64,000 bases of DNA from Firm-04 sp045627405 (GCA_045627405.1 JAZQNP010000097.1:3398-67397); one strand, 5' to 3'. Numbered from the stretch's first letter, positions 33,055 through 42,896 are shown. The notes: generated by a model not told the origin, from the sequence alone. Made by a program: numbers and translations.

Positions 33055-33930
33055 ATGCAAATGCGGTGTATAGCAATTTTCACAGGCATCTGTCTGCTGT
33101 TATGCGGATGCAGCAAACACACGGAAATCGGACAGGCAGATTCCGCAGCAGTGACGGTTCCGGATGCTGCTTTTCCGGTGCTGCGGGATGAAGAGGCGTG
33201 GGAGAGGCGTCTTTGTGCAGCACTTTCGGGTGCGGAAGAAGCAGCTTGCGGCTGGGTTCCCGCACCGGATGTACAAACGGTGCTGGGAGCAATGCCGGAG
33301 ATCGCAGAGCGTGCAGCAGATTCAGATTCGGTCAGCGGGATGTTTCTCAGAGAGATCAGCTGGACGCATCGGGACATGCAGGACGGTTGTGTTCTGACTG
33401 TGCGGTTTTCGTATGACGGGAAGCGGGATGAGATCATGCAGAAAAGAGCGGAGCTGCTGCGGGCGGCGGCGCAATGGAAGGCACAATATACGATGCTGCC
33501 GGAGGATGTGCGTGTGCTGCTTTTGCATGACACTCTGATTCGCACCTGTACCTATGACGGCAGCGGTGAAGCGGTGCATACGGCATACGGTGCGTGGATT
33601 TGCGGCACAGCGGTCTGCGACGGATATGCTGCTGCGTTTCAGTTGTTTTCTGATGCAATGGGTGTGTCCTGCATGACAGTGACCGGCGCGGCTTTGACGG
33701 ATGCCGGTTTGTGGGTGCCCCACGCGTGGAATCTGGTGCAGCTTGGCGGAGAATGGTATCACATCGACTGCACATGGGATGACAGTGACAGCGGCGCACC
33801 GCTGCACACATGGTTCCTCTGTACGGATGATGAGGCGGCGCAGACGCATATGTGGGATGTACAGAATTATCCGGCGGCAGACAGCAAAACGGTTTCCTAT
33901 CAGACGGTTCTGGAAGATATGCTGCGGTGA
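33055..33930 (+). CDS. Transglutaminase-like lipoprotein
   Basis: 291 residues. A lipobox (LLLCGC, Cys near residue 19) marks it as a lipoprotein. The C-terminal half carries the transglutaminase/protease triad: Cys in GTAVCDGYAAAF, His in VPHAWNLVQ and Asp in YHIDCTWDD. This fold in Firmicutes is often seen in surface enzymes that cut or cross-link peptides; the substrate is unknown. GGGGGGA lies upstream of the ATG. It appears monocistronic. Confidence 0.88.
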   Translation: MQMRCIAIFTGICLLLCGCSKHTEIGQADSAAVTVPDAAFPVLRDEEAWERRLCAALSGAEEAACGWVPAPDVQTVLGAMPEIAERAADSDSVSGMFLREISWTHRDMQDGCVLTVRFSYDGKRDEIMQKRAELLRAAAQWKAQYTMLPEDVRVLLLHDTLIRTCTYDGSGEAVHTAYGAWICGTAVCDGYAAAFQLFSDAMGVSCMTVTGAALTDAGLWVPHAWNLVQLGGEWYHIDCTWDDSDSGAPLHTWFLCTDDEAAQTHMWDVQNYPAADSKTVSYQTVLEDMLR

Positions 33931-33988
33931 TTGTGCAAATTATATAAAAAACGGGTTAAATATTTGGCAGATGAAATTGAAAAACTGC

Positions 33989-34017
33989 ATGACAAATTTG
34001 GAAAAAAGTGCTATAAT
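33989..34017 (+). promoter_or_regulatory. Sigma-A-type promoter of the fucose operon
   Basis: ATGACA (33989-33994) and TATAAT (34012-34017) have a 17-nt spacer, with TGC before the -10 box. Confidence 0.75.
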
Positions 34018-34027
34018 TGGTACATAG

Positions 34028-34053
34028 TTGCTTTCACTCTGTGCGAAAGGCAA
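34028..34053. promoter_or_regulatory. Inverted repeat at the fucose operon start, candidate operator
   Basis: TTGC-TTTC and GAAAGGCAA form an imperfect inverted repeat just after the expected transcription start. It could bind a sugar-responsive repressor. No regulator gene is in the operon. Confidence 0.45.
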
Positions 34054-34102
34054 AAGAGAGCAGCGAGTATTTGTTTGATTATATAAAACGGAGGACATGA
34101 AC

Positions 34103-35905
34103 ATGGCAAACAGCAGACTGATCGGCGCATATCCGGTGATCGGCATCCGCCCGACAATCGACGGCAGACGCGGGTATCTCAAAGTACGGGAATCTCTGGA
34201 AGACCAGACGATGAATATGGCAAAATCTGCGGCGAAGCTGTTCACGGAGAATCTGCGCTATACAAACGGTGAGCCGGTGAAGGTTGTCATCGCAGATACG
34301 ACCATCGGCAGAGTCGGAGAAGCAGCGGCATGTGCGGACAAGTTCAAGCGTGAAGGCGTGGACATCACGCTGACGGTTACACCGTGCTGGTGCTACGGCG
34401 CGGAGACGATGGATATGGATCCGAACACCATCAAGGCGGTCTGGGGCTTCAACGGCACAGAACGTCCGGGTGCGGTCTATCTGGCATCTGTGCTGGCGAC
34501 CCATGCGCAGAAGGGACTGCCGGCTTTCGGTATTTACGGTCACGACGTTTGTGAAGCGGACGATACCGAGATTCCGGAAGATGTGCGCGAGAAGCTGCTC
34601 CGTTTCGGCAGAGCGGCAGTGGCGGCTGCGACAATGCGCGGCAAATCCTATTTGCAGATCGGTTCCATCTGCATGGGCATTGGCGGTTCGATCATCAGTC
34701 CGGAGTTTATCGAAGAATATCTCGGTATGCGTGTGGAGTCGGTCGATGAGGTCGAGATCATCCGCCGCATGACTGAGAATATCTATGACGAGGCGGAGTA
34801 TCAGAAGGCACTTGCATGGACAAAGGCGAACTGCAAAGAGGGCTTTGACAAGAATCCGGAGGCTCTGCGCAAGACCTCAGAGCAGAAGGAAGCCGACTGG
34901 GAATTTGTCGTCAAGATGATGTGCATTATCAAGGATCTGATGAACGGCAATCCGAACCTGCCGGCGGGCAGAGAAGAGGAGATGGTCGGACACAATGCGA
35001 TTGCTGCCGGCTTCCAGGGACAGCGGCAGTGGACAGACTTTTATCCGAATGCAGATTTTGCAGAAGCACTGCTCAATACTACCTTTGACTGGAACGGAAC
35101 CCGCGAGCCGTATATCCTTGCGACCGAGAACGATACCCTGAACGGCATCAGCATGCTTTTCATGAAGCTGCTGACCAATCGTGCGCAGATGTTTGCGGAT
35201 GTCCGTACCTATTGGAGCGGCGATGCTCTGAAAAAAGCGGCGAATTATGAGCTGACCGGCAAGGCAAAGGAAGCCGACGGCTTCATCCATCTGATCAATT
35301 CGGGCGCATGCTGTCTGGACGCCTGCGGCAAAGCAAAGGATGAGAGCGGCGCACCGGTCATGAAACCGTGGTATGACGTGACGGAAGCGGATCAGAAAGC
35401 GATCATGGATGCGGTCACATGGAATTATGCTGACTGCGGTTATTTCCGCGGCGGCGGTTTTTCGTCCCGTTTTGTGACAGATGCAGAGATGCCGGTTACA
35501 ATGATCCGTCTGAATCTGGTCAAGGGCTTGGGACCGATGCTGCAAATTGCAGAGGGCTGGACCGTACAGCTCCCTGACGAGGTCAACGATATTCTCTGGA
35601 AGCGCACGGATTATACATGGCCGTGTACATGGTTCACCCCGCGCATGACCGGCAAGGGTGCATTCACCTCTGCCTATGAGGTCATGAACCGCTGGGGCGC
35701 AAACCACGGTGCGATTTGCTACGGTCACATCGGTGCGGATCTGATCACACTGGCATCGGTGCTGCGCATTCCGGTTGCGATGCACAATGTACCGGAGGAA
35801 AAGATTTTCCGTCCGGCAGCATGGAATGCGTTCGGCATGGAGGCTGAGGGCGCAGATTACAGAGCCTGTGCCGCATACGGACCGATGTATAAGGCGATTC
35901 GATGA
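34103..35905 (+). CDS. fucI: L-fucose isomerase
   Basis: 600 residues, close to the E. coli enzyme (591). The start (LIGAYPVIGIRPTIDGRRGY) and the middle (PCWCYGAETMDMDP, GFNGTERPGAVYLA) are typical of the family. The Mn-site residues should lie in the C-terminal half, but I did not assign them individually. It converts L-fucose to L-fuculose and may act on D-arabinose. ATG at 34103 has GGAGG 8 nt upstream; the ATG at 34097 is too close. It is the first gene of the operon, and its end overlaps the kinase gene by 4 nt. Confidence 0.97.
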   Translation: MANSRLIGAYPVIGIRPTIDGRRGYLKVRESLEDQTMNMAKSAAKLFTENLRYTNGEPVKVVIADTTIGRVGEAAACADKFKREGVDITLTVTPCWCYGAETMDMDPNTIKAVWGFNGTERPGAVYLASVLATHAQKGLPAFGIYGHDVCEADDTEIPEDVREKLLRFGRAAVAAATMRGKSYLQIGSICMGIGGSIISPEFIEEYLGMRVESVDEVEIIRRMTENIYDEAEYQKALAWTKANCKEGFDKNPEALRKTSEQKEADWEFVVKMMCIIKDLMNGNPNLPAGREEEMVGHNAIAAGFQGQRQWTDFYPNADFAEALLNTTFDWNGTREPYILATENDTLNGISMLFMKLLTNRAQMFADVRTYWSGDALKKAANYELTGKAKEADGFIHLINSGACCLDACGKAKDESGAPVMKPWYDVTEADQKAIMDAVTWNYADCGYFRGGGFSSRFVTDAEMPVTMIRLNLVKGLGPMLQIAEGWTVQLPDEVNDILWKRTDYTWPCTWFTPRMTGKGAFTSAYEVMNRWGANHGAICYGHIGADLITLASVLRIPVAMHNVPEEKIFRPAAWNAFGMEAEGADYRACAAYGPMYKAIR

Positions 35906-37392
35906 AAAAGAATGTACTTGCGATAGATTTCGGTGCATCCGGCGGAAGAGCGATTGTCGGCACATGGGAAAACGGGGAAATCAGGGCAACAGAGATTCAT
36001 CGTTTTACCAATGATCCGGTACGGATCGGCGGCACGCTTTACTGGGATGTGCTGCGGCTGCTGCATGAGATCAAACAGAGCCTTCTGAAAGCAAAGCCGT
36101 ACGGCATTGCCGGCATTGGCATTGACACATGGGGTGTGGATTTCGGGCTGATTGACGCACAGGGGCGGCTGCTTGCCAACCCTGTGCATTACCGGGATGC
36201 ACGCACACACGGTACGGTGCAAAAGGCATTGGGTCAGATTTCTGCGGAGGAGCTGTATGCTGTAACCGGCAATCAGATCATGGAGATTAACACCCTGTTT
36301 CAGCTGATCGCACTGCGCGAACAGGATCCGGAGCTGCTTGCCCGGGCAGACAAGCTTCTGTTGATGCCGGATCTGTTTGCCTATTTTCTGACAGGGGAGA
36401 TCGGTGCAGAGCGTTCGATTGCATCGACCACGCAGCTTTATGATCAGAAAACCGGAGACTGGGCATACGATATTGCAGATCTGTTCGGGATTCCCGCAAA
36501 GATTCTGCCCCCGATCCAAGATGCAGGAAGCGTTCGCGGAATGCTCTCGCAGGAGATCTGTGAAGAGCTGGGAATTGATCCTGTTCCGGTGTACGCGGTC
36601 TGCGGACATGACACACAGTCTGCATGGCTTGCTGCACCGGCATCGGATGAAGAAAGCGTGTTTCTGAGTTGCGGCACATGGTCTCTGCTTGGCACGGAGC
36701 GGCTTGGAAATGCGGTCTTATCTGCTGATGCAATGCAGCACGAGATGACCAATGAGGTCGGCTACGAAAACCGCATTTCATTTCTGCGCAATATCACAGG
36801 GCTTTGGCTGATACAGGAGAGCAGGCGGCAGTTTCTCAGGGATAATAAGAGCTATTCCTATGCGGATATGGAGCAGCTTGCACGCGCGGAAAAGCCGCTC
36901 TCGTCATTTGTCGATACAGACGATCCGCGCTTTGGAACAGAGGGCGATCTGCCGGCGCGTGTGCGTGAATACTGTGCTGCATCCGGACAATCGGTTCCGG
37001 AGACGGACGGCGCGGTGATTCGCTGTATTTACGAGAGCCTCGCATTGAAATATCGTGCTGCAATTTCGGAGCTTTCTGCATGTACGGGAACGAATTACCG
37101 CACGCTGCATCTGTTCGGCGGCGGCACCAAGGATACATTCTTAGCGCAGATGACCGCAGATGCCTGCGGCATTGCGGTGACGGCGGGTCCCATTGAAGCG
37201 ACAGCATACGGCAATCTGGGCGTGCAGCTTTTGGCAGCAGGTGAAATCGGCTCTGTTTCCGCGCTGCGTGAGGCAATTACGCAGACGGAGCCGCCGAAAC
37301 AGTATGAACCCGATACAGCAGTTCGCAGCGCATGGGATGCGGCTTACCTGCGCTATCAGGAAATTTTGAAGAAAATGAAAGGAGCCGGATAA
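35902..37392 (+). CDS. Rhamnulokinase-type FGGY kinase, acting as L-fuculokinase
   Basis: 496 residues of the FGGY family, closer to rhamnulokinase (RhaB) than to FucK. It begins NVLAIDFGASGGRAIVGTW, with GIGIDTWGVDFGLID, AVCGHDTQSAWLA and LHLFGGGTKDTFLAQM. Position between fucI and the mutarotase implies L-fuculose as substrate, though rhamnulose cannot be excluded. RhaB-type kinases standing in for FucK are known in gut Firmicutes. The start overlaps fucI by ATGA. Confidence 0.92.
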   Translation: MKKNVLAIDFGASGGRAIVGTWENGEIRATEIHRFTNDPVRIGGTLYWDVLRLLHEIKQSLLKAKPYGIAGIGIDTWGVDFGLIDAQGRLLANPVHYRDARTHGTVQKALGQISAEELYAVTGNQIMEINTLFQLIALREQDPELLARADKLLLMPDLFAYFLTGEIGAERSIASTTQLYDQKTGDWAYDIADLFGIPAKILPPIQDAGSVRGMLSQEICEELGIDPVPVYAVCGHDTQSAWLAAPASDEESVFLSCGTWSLLGTERLGNAVLSADAMQHEMTNEVGYENRISFLRNITGLWLIQESRRQFLRDNKSYSYADMEQLARAEKPLSSFVDTDDPRFGTEGDLPARVREYCAASGQSVPETDGAVIRCIYESLALKYRAAISELSACTGTNYRTLHLFGGGTKDTFLAQMTADACGIAVTAGPIEATAYGNLGVQLLAAGEIGSVSALREAITQTEPPKQYEPDTAVRSAWDAAYLRYQEILKKMKGAG

Positions 37393-37393
37393 T

Positions 37394-37828
37394 ATGCTGA
37401 AAAATATACCGGCGATTCTGTCTCCGGAGCTTTTAAAGGTGCTGTGTGAGATGGGTCATTCTGACCGCATTGTGATTGCAGACGGGAACTTTCCGGCTGA
37501 GACAATGGGAAAAAACGCCATTGTCGTGCGCTGTGACGGACACGGCGTACCGGAGCTGCTGGATGCAATCTTGCAGCTTTTTCCGCTGGATACCTATGTA
37601 GAGAAACCGGTCAGCCTGATGGAGGTCATGCCGGGGGATCCGGTGAAAACACCCATCTGGGACACCTACAAAGAGATCATTGCAAAGCACGATGCACGCG
37701 GTGCAGACGCTGTCGGAACTGTGGAGCGGTTTGCATTTTATGAGCAGGCAAAAACAGCATATGCAATCATAGCGACCGGCGAAAAGGCAGTTTACGCAAA
37801 TGTGATGCTGCAAAAAGGTGTTGTTTAA
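37394..37828 (+). CDS. fucU: L-fucose mutarotase, FucU/RbsD type
   Basis: 144 residues. FucU marks are LSPELLKVLCEMGHSDRIVI with the catalytic His and ADGNFPAE, and the C-terminal YAIIATGEKAVYANVMLQKG. It interconverts anomers of L-fucose so that the isomerase gets its form. The gene starts one base after the kinase stop, and AAAGGAG lies at the end of the kinase gene. Confidence 0.95.
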   Translation: MLKNIPAILSPELLKVLCEMGHSDRIVIADGNFPAETMGKNAIVVRCDGHGVPELLDAILQLFPLDTYVEKPVSLMEVMPGDPVKTPIWDTYKEIIAKHDARGADAVGTVERFAFYEQAKTAYAIIATGEKAVYANVMLQKGVV

Positions 37829-37853
37829 CTGTATAACAGGGGAGGAATGCACA

Positions 37854-38540
37854 ATGTATGAGGACATCAAGCAGGCGATGGTCGAGGTCTGTCACAAGAT
37901 GTGGCAGAAAGGCTGGGTCGCAGCAAATGACGGCAATGTGACTGTCAAGGTTGCAGAGGGAAAGTATCTTGCGACGCAGACCGGGGTCAGCAAGGCGGAT
38001 ATTACGGTGGATAAGATCGGTCTGATCGACGACAGTTTTCAGATTCTCGAAGCAGCAGAGGGATGGAGACCGTCCTCCGAGGTGAAGATGCATCTCAAAT
38101 GCTACCATGACCGACCGGATGTCGGAGCCGTGGTGCATGCACATCCGCCGGTCGCGACGGGCTTTGCCTGTGCGCATCAGTCACTGGATGATTACTGCAT
38201 GATTGAAACAGTGATCGCGGTCGGATCCGTACCGAACACGCCGTACGGCACCCCTTCAACCTATGAGGTTCCCGAGGCGATTGCGCCGTATTTGCAGGAG
38301 CATGATGTTATGCTGCTGATGAATCACGGTGCGCTGACAGTCGGAGCCGATCTGACAACGGCATATTACCGCATGGAGACGCTGGAATTGCAGGCACAGA
38401 TCTCGCTGGTTGCAAGGCTGCTCGGCGGAGCGGTTGATATTTCCCGCGAGAACATTGACCGTCTGATCGGAATGCGTGCGCAGTACGGCGTGACGGGAAA
38501 ACATCCGGGATATAAAAAATATCCCCCGGAACAAAAATAA
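37854..38540 (+). CDS. fucA: L-fuculose-phosphate aldolase, class II
   Basis: 228 residues. The zinc ligands are VVHAHPPVATGF and LLMNHGALTVG, with the glycine-rich ANDGNVTVK near the start and the active-site Glu in RPSSEVKMH. It splits L-fuculose 1-phosphate into DHAP and L-lactaldehyde. ATG at 37854 has GGGGAGGAA upstream. It is the last gene of the fucose operon and a strong terminator follows. No lactaldehyde reductase is in the window. Confidence 0.95.
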   Translation: MYEDIKQAMVEVCHKMWQKGWVAANDGNVTVKVAEGKYLATQTGVSKADITVDKIGLIDDSFQILEAAEGWRPSSEVKMHLKCYHDRPDVGAVVHAHPPVATGFACAHQSLDDYCMIETVIAVGSVPNTPYGTPSTYEVPEAIAPYLQEHDVMLLMNHGALTVGADLTTAYYRMETLELQAQISLVARLLGGAVDISRENIDRLIGMRAQYGVTGKHPGYKKYPPEQK

Positions 38541-38551
38541 GTGCAGAAAAT

Positions 38552-38580
38552 AAAGCCGATGCGAAATGCATCGGCTTTTT
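38552..38580 (+). terminator. Terminator of the fucose operon
   Basis: AAAGCCGATGC and GCATCGGCTTT are perfect arms around a short loop, ending in five Ts. Confidence 0.9.
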
Positions 38581-38605
38581 CTGTTCATTTGCGAACGCTG
38601 TGTGA

Positions 38606-40531
38606 TTACTCTAATTCAAATGCACCGGTATACAGCTGATAGTAAGTACCTTTTTCTGCAATCAGAGCTTCATGACTGCCGCGTTCGATGATTCTGCCGT
38701 GGTCAAGCACCATGATGATGTCAGAATTCTTGACTGTCGAGAGGCGGTGGGCGATGACAAAGACGGTTCTGCCCTTCATCAGCGCATCCATACCGCGCTG
38801 GACGATTGCCTCGGTGCGTGTGTCGATGGAGGATGTCGCTTCATCGAGGATCATGACAGGCGGGTCTGCAACAGCCGCACGGGCAATCGCAAGAAGCTGA
38901 CGCTGCCCCTGCGAGAGATTCGCGCCGTTTCCGCTGAGCATGGTGTTGTAGCCTTCCGGCAGCCGCGTGATGAAGTCATCCGCGCCGACGAGGCGTGCAG
39001 CTTCCTGACATTCTTCATCGGTGGCATCCAGTCTTCCGTATCGGATATTTTCCATAACCGTTCCGGTAAAGAGATTGGTCTCTTGCAGCACGATGCCGAG
39101 AGAGCGGCGGAGATCCTGCTTCTTGATTTTGTTGATGTTAATGCCGTCGTAGCGGATTTTGCCGTCTGCGATGTCGTAGAAGCGGTTGATGAGGTTTGTA
39201 ATGGTGGTTTTGCCCGCGCCGGTCGCACCGACAAAGGCGACTTTCTGTCCGGGCTTTGCAAAGACAGACACATTTTTCAGCACCGGTTTGCCCTCTTCAT
39301 AGGCAAAGTCTACATCGTTCAGCGTGACATCGCCTTGCAGGAGGGTATAGGTAACAGAGCCGTCGGCACTGTGCGGATGCCGCCAGGCCCACTGATGGGT
39401 GCGCGCATCGGTCTCAGTAACCGTTCCGTCTTCCGCGACTTTCGCGTTGACGAGCTGAACATAGCCGTCATCAGATTCGGGCTTTTCATCCATCAGTGCG
39501 AAGATTCGTTCCGCACCGGCGACAGCCATGACGATGGAGTTCATCTGCTGTGTGACCTGATTGAGGTTGCCGGTAAACTGCTTTGTCATATTGAGGAACG
39601 GCACCACAATGTCGATGCTGAGTGCCATGCCGGAAATTGCCAGATTCGGAGCCTCTGTGATAAGGAGCGCGCCGCCGACAGCCGCGATGATGACATAGAG
39701 AATATTGCCGATGTTCATGATGATCGGTGCCAGTGCATTGGCATACGCATGTGCGTGATAGCTGTCCTCAAAGAGCTGTTCATTGATGCTGTCGAAATCC
39801 TGCTGACTTTTCTCTTCGTGGCAGAAAACCTGAACGACCTTCTGTCCGTTCATCATCTCCTGTACATAGCCCTCGGTTTTACCGACCGACATCTGCTGAC
39901 GGACGAAGTATTTTGCGGAACCGCCGCCGATTTTTCCGGAGACAAGAATCATGATAAACACGCCTGTAATGACAACGAGTGTCAGCCATACGCTGTACCA
40001 GAGCATGATGGAGAAAACGAAGAGTACAACCGATCCCGCCTGTAAAAGCTGCGGAATTGCCATGGATATGAGCTGACGGAGCGTGTCGAGGTCGTTGGTA
40101 TAATAGCTCATAATATCGCCGTGCTTGTGTGTATCGAAGAACTTGATCGGCAGATTCTGCATGCCGTCAAAGAGCTTTTGGCGCATTTTGTTGAGGAAGC
40201 CCTGCGTCATGATCGCAATGAGCTGCTGATAGAGTGTCATCGCAGTGAGCGAGAGTACATACAGCCCGATCAGGACAACGACTTTCGGTATGATGACATT
40301 TTTTGCAGCATCCCAGTCGCCGGTTTTCATGTAGACCTCAATATCCGCGAGCACTTTCTGCATGAAAATGGAGGGGATCGCAGAGGCAGCCGCCGAGAAC
40401 AGAATACAGACAATGGAAACGGGGAGCAGCACAGGATAGAATCCGCGGAGCATTTTCAGCAGTCTGCCGATGGACTTGAATGCTTCTCCTTTGGAACGCG
40501 GGTCACCGTAGCCTTTCATATTACGCGGCAT
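38606..40531 (-). CDS. ABC exporter half with canonical ATPase site, second system
   Basis: About 641 residues. Six membrane segments (about 40-330) precede the ATPase: Walker A GATGAGKTT, signature LSQGQ, Walker B VMILDEATSS and H-loop IAHRLST, all catalytic. A segment of about 40 residues (with VAEDGTVTETDARTHQWAWR) is inserted between the membrane and ATPase parts. It pairs with the upstream degenerate half. ATG at 40531 has GGAGG about 9 nt upstream and overlaps the upstream gene by 11 nt. Confidence 0.92.
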   Translation of the reverse strand: MPRNMKGYGDPRSKGEAFKSIGRLLKMLRGFYPVLLPVSIVCILFSAAASAIPSIFMQKVLADIEVYMKTGDWDAAKNVIIPKVVVLIGLYVLSLTAMTLYQQLIAIMTQGFLNKMRQKLFDGMQNLPIKFFDTHKHGDIMSYYTNDLDTLRQLISMAIPQLLQAGSVVLFVFSIMLWYSVWLTLVVITGVFIMILVSGKIGGGSAKYFVRQQMSVGKTEGYVQEMMNGQKVVQVFCHEEKSQQDFDSINEQLFEDSYHAHAYANALAPIIMNIGNILYVIIAAVGGALLITEAPNLAISGMALSIDIVVPFLNMTKQFTGNLNQVTQQMNSIVMAVAGAERIFALMDEKPESDDGYVQLVNAKVAEDGTVTETDARTHQWAWRHPHSADGSVTYTLLQGDVTLNDVDFAYEEGKPVLKNVSVFAKPGQKVAFVGATGAGKTTITNLINRFYDIADGKIRYDGININKIKKQDLRRSLGIVLQETNLFTGTVMENIRYGRLDATDEECQEAARLVGADDFITRLPEGYNTMLSGNGANLSQGQRQLLAIARAAVADPPVMILDEATSSIDTRTEAIVQRGMDALMKGRTVFVIAHRLSTVKNSDIIMVLDHGRIIERGSHEALIAEKGTYYQLYTGAFELE

Positions 40532-42266
40532 CGTTTCCACCTCCGTTCGTCTGCTGTTCGTAGATTTCACGATAGATTTCGTTCTGTTTCAGCAATTCTT
40601 CATGTGTACCTCTTGCGGCGATTTTACCGCCGTCCATCACAAGGATGATATCCGCATCCTGCACGGAGGCGACACGCTGTGCAATGATGATTTTCGTCGT
40701 TTCGGGAATGAAGCGTTTGAAGCCGTCCCGGATGAAAGCATCGGTTTTGGTATCGACGGCACTGGTGGAATCGTCAAGAATGAGAATCTTCGGCTTTTTC
40801 AGCAGTGCGCGTGCAATACACAGACGCTGCTTCTGTCCGCCGGAGACGTTGGTGCCGCCCTGTTCGATCAGTGTATCATACCCGTCAGGAAACGAAGAGA
40901 CAAACTCATGTGCCTGAGAGAGCCTGCATGCTTCTATCAGCTCCTCATCTGTCGCCTCGGGATTGCCCCAGCGCAGGTTCTCCTTGATTGTGCCAGAGAA
41001 CAGTTCATTCTTTTGCAGCACCATCGCAACGCTGTCGCGGAGTGCTTTCAGGTCGTATTCGCGTACATCGGTGCCGCCGACTCTGATGGAGCCTTCCGTG
41101 ACATCATAGAGCCTCGGAATAAGCTGCACCAGCGTGGATTTACTGGAACCGGTGCCGCCGAGAATTCCAACCGTTGCGCCGGAGGGAATGTGCAGATCAA
41201 TGTCCGAGAGCGCGAATTTCTTTGCGTTTTCGGAATATTTGAAGCTGACGGCATCAAAATCAATGCTGCCGTCTGCGACAGCCGTGACAGCGTGTTCGGG
41301 ATTATGGATTGCCGGCATTTCTTTCAGCACCTCTGCGATGCGGCGGATGGATTCCGCGGACATCGTGAGCATGACATAGATCATCGAGAGCATCATGAGC
41401 TGAATGAGAATCTGAAAGCCGTATGTCAGCATGCTGGACATCTCACCGACATTGATGACGCTGCCCTGATTGGAGATCACAAGCTTGGAGCCGACGATCA
41501 GGATAAACGCCATATTGAAGTAGATGCAGATCTGCATAATGGGAGCGTTGAGCGCGACGATCCGTTCGGCTTTGGTGAAATCCTTGCAGATGTCGTCTGC
41601 CGCCTTGCGGAACTTCTGCTTTTCATACTCCTCACGCGCAAATCCCTTGACGACGCGCATACCGCGCACATCCTCTTCGATGGATTCGTTCAGGCGGTCA
41701 TACCGTTTGAAGACGCTGCGAAATGCCGGCATTGCAAAGTGTGCTACCAGAAGCAGTCCGCAAACCAGCACAGGGATGACCACAACGAATGTACCTGCAA
41801 GGCTGCCGCCCATGTAAAATGCCATGATAATGCTGAAAATGAGCATCAGCGGCGCACGGACAGCGGTGCGGATCGCCATCATAAACGCCATCTGAACATT
41901 GGTGATGTCTGTGGTCAGACGGGTTACAAGTGATGCAGTAGAAAATTTATCAATATTGCTGAACGAAAAAGACTGGACGCGCGCAAAAATATCGTGTCTG
42001 AGGTTCTTTGAGAAGCCGGCAGCAGATTTCGCGCTGGAAAAACCGGCAATGCCGCCGAATGCAAGGGAAATCAGCGTCATGCAAAGCAGGAGCAGACCGG
42101 TTTTCAGAATATAGCTCATTTCCACGCCGTTGCTGACATGGTTGACGAGTTTTGCAGTGATAAAGGGAATGATTGCCTCGATGACCGCTTCTCCCGTGAT
42201 GAACAAAAAGGTGAGGATCATGGGCTTTTTGTATTCCCTCAGACATTTAAGCAGGGTTTTTATCAT
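40521..42266 (-). CDS. ABC exporter half with degenerate ATPase site, second system
   Basis: 581 residues: six membrane segments and an ATPase with Walker A (GGTGSSKST), where one conserved Gly is Ser, signature VSGGQ, Walker B ILILDDSTS with Asp for the catalytic Glu, and H-loop IIAQRVAS with Gln for His. It is the non-hydrolytic half of the heterodimer. The start overlaps the MarR-type gene by 4 nt, so the three genes form one operon. Confidence 0.92.
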   Translation of the reverse strand: MIKTLLKCLREYKKPMILTFLFITGEAVIEAIIPFITAKLVNHVSNGVEMSYILKTGLLLLCMTLISLAFGGIAGFSSAKSAAGFSKNLRHDIFARVQSFSFSNIDKFSTASLVTRLTTDITNVQMAFMMAIRTAVRAPLMLIFSIIMAFYMGGSLAGTFVVVIPVLVCGLLLVAHFAMPAFRSVFKRYDRLNESIEEDVRGMRVVKGFAREEYEKQKFRKAADDICKDFTKAERIVALNAPIMQICIYFNMAFILIVGSKLVISNQGSVINVGEMSSMLTYGFQILIQLMMLSMIYVMLTMSAESIRRIAEVLKEMPAIHNPEHAVTAVADGSIDFDAVSFKYSENAKKFALSDIDLHIPSGATVGILGGTGSSKSTLVQLIPRLYDVTEGSIRVGGTDVREYDLKALRDSVAMVLQKNELFSGTIKENLRWGNPEATDEELIEACRLSQAHEFVSSFPDGYDTLIEQGGTNVSGGQKQRLCIARALLKKPKILILDDSTSAVDTKTDAFIRDGFKRFIPETTKIIIAQRVASVQDADIILVMDGGKIAARGTHEELLKQNEIYREIYEQQTNGGGNDAA

Positions 42267-42715
42267 GTTGTCTCCTTTCCGGATCGGTTCATAAGATTTG
42301 CCTGCATCCGCTGCAAGAAGCCATGCAGTGTCTGCAATTCCGTTTCGGTAAAGCCGTGCGTCAGCGTCTGTTCAAGGATCCGACTGTCGGCGCGGATCTG
42401 TTCGGTGAACTGTTTTGCAAGCGGTGTCAGCACAATTTTTTTGAGGCGGTCATCCGCAGCGACGCGCTCCCGCTCGACCAGACCGTTTTTCTCCATGGCG
42501 GCAAGCATTCTGGAAATCGCGGAGCGGCATGTACCGAATTCTTTTTCCAGGTCGCGCTGATAGATGTCCTCTGCTTCATGATCGGCAAGATAACCGATGA
42601 TCCAGCAGTGCAGACCGGTCAGACTGTCCAGTGCCTTGGCTGAGGGGGACTGCTCGTACTGCTTGTGAATGGATCTGTCCAGCATGCGCAGCTCCATTAT
42701 GGTTTGGCATTCCAT
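42263..42715 (-). CDS. MarR-family regulator of the second ABC exporter
   Basis: About 150 residues with a winged helix (YQRDLEKEFGTCRSAISRML, then AAMEKNGLVERERVAADDRL) typical of MarR. It is the first gene of the exporter operon and probably represses it until a ligand binds. ATG at 42715 has AAAGGAG about 10 nt upstream; ATG at 42697 is an alternative. Confidence 0.9.
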   Translation of the reverse strand: MECQTIMELRMLDRSIHKQYEQSPSAKALDSLTGLHCWIIGYLADHEAEDIYQRDLEKEFGTCRSAISRMLAAMEKNGLVERERVAADDRLKKIVLTPLAKQFTEQIRADSRILEQTLTHGFTETELQTLHGFLQRMQANLMNRSGKETT

Positions 42716-42773
42716 GTGAATATCGCTCCTTTCCGTGTCGGTTGTTGAGGATGATAACTGTTCACATTGAAAC

Positions 42774-42802
42774 ATTATACAGCGTATCTGCCAAAAAGTC
42801 AA
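42774..42802 (-). promoter_or_regulatory. Sigma-A-type promoter of the MarR-ABC operon
   Basis: On the minus strand, TTGACT (42802-42797) and TATAAT (42779-42774) have a 17-nt spacer. Confidence 0.78.
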
Positions 42803-42896
42803 GAGTTTTTTTGTGCAAACTTTCTATTTGCTGGCACAAATCATTGTTTAAGTTGATGAATGCACAAAAGCGCAGATGAATTCCTGTGATTTCCGC

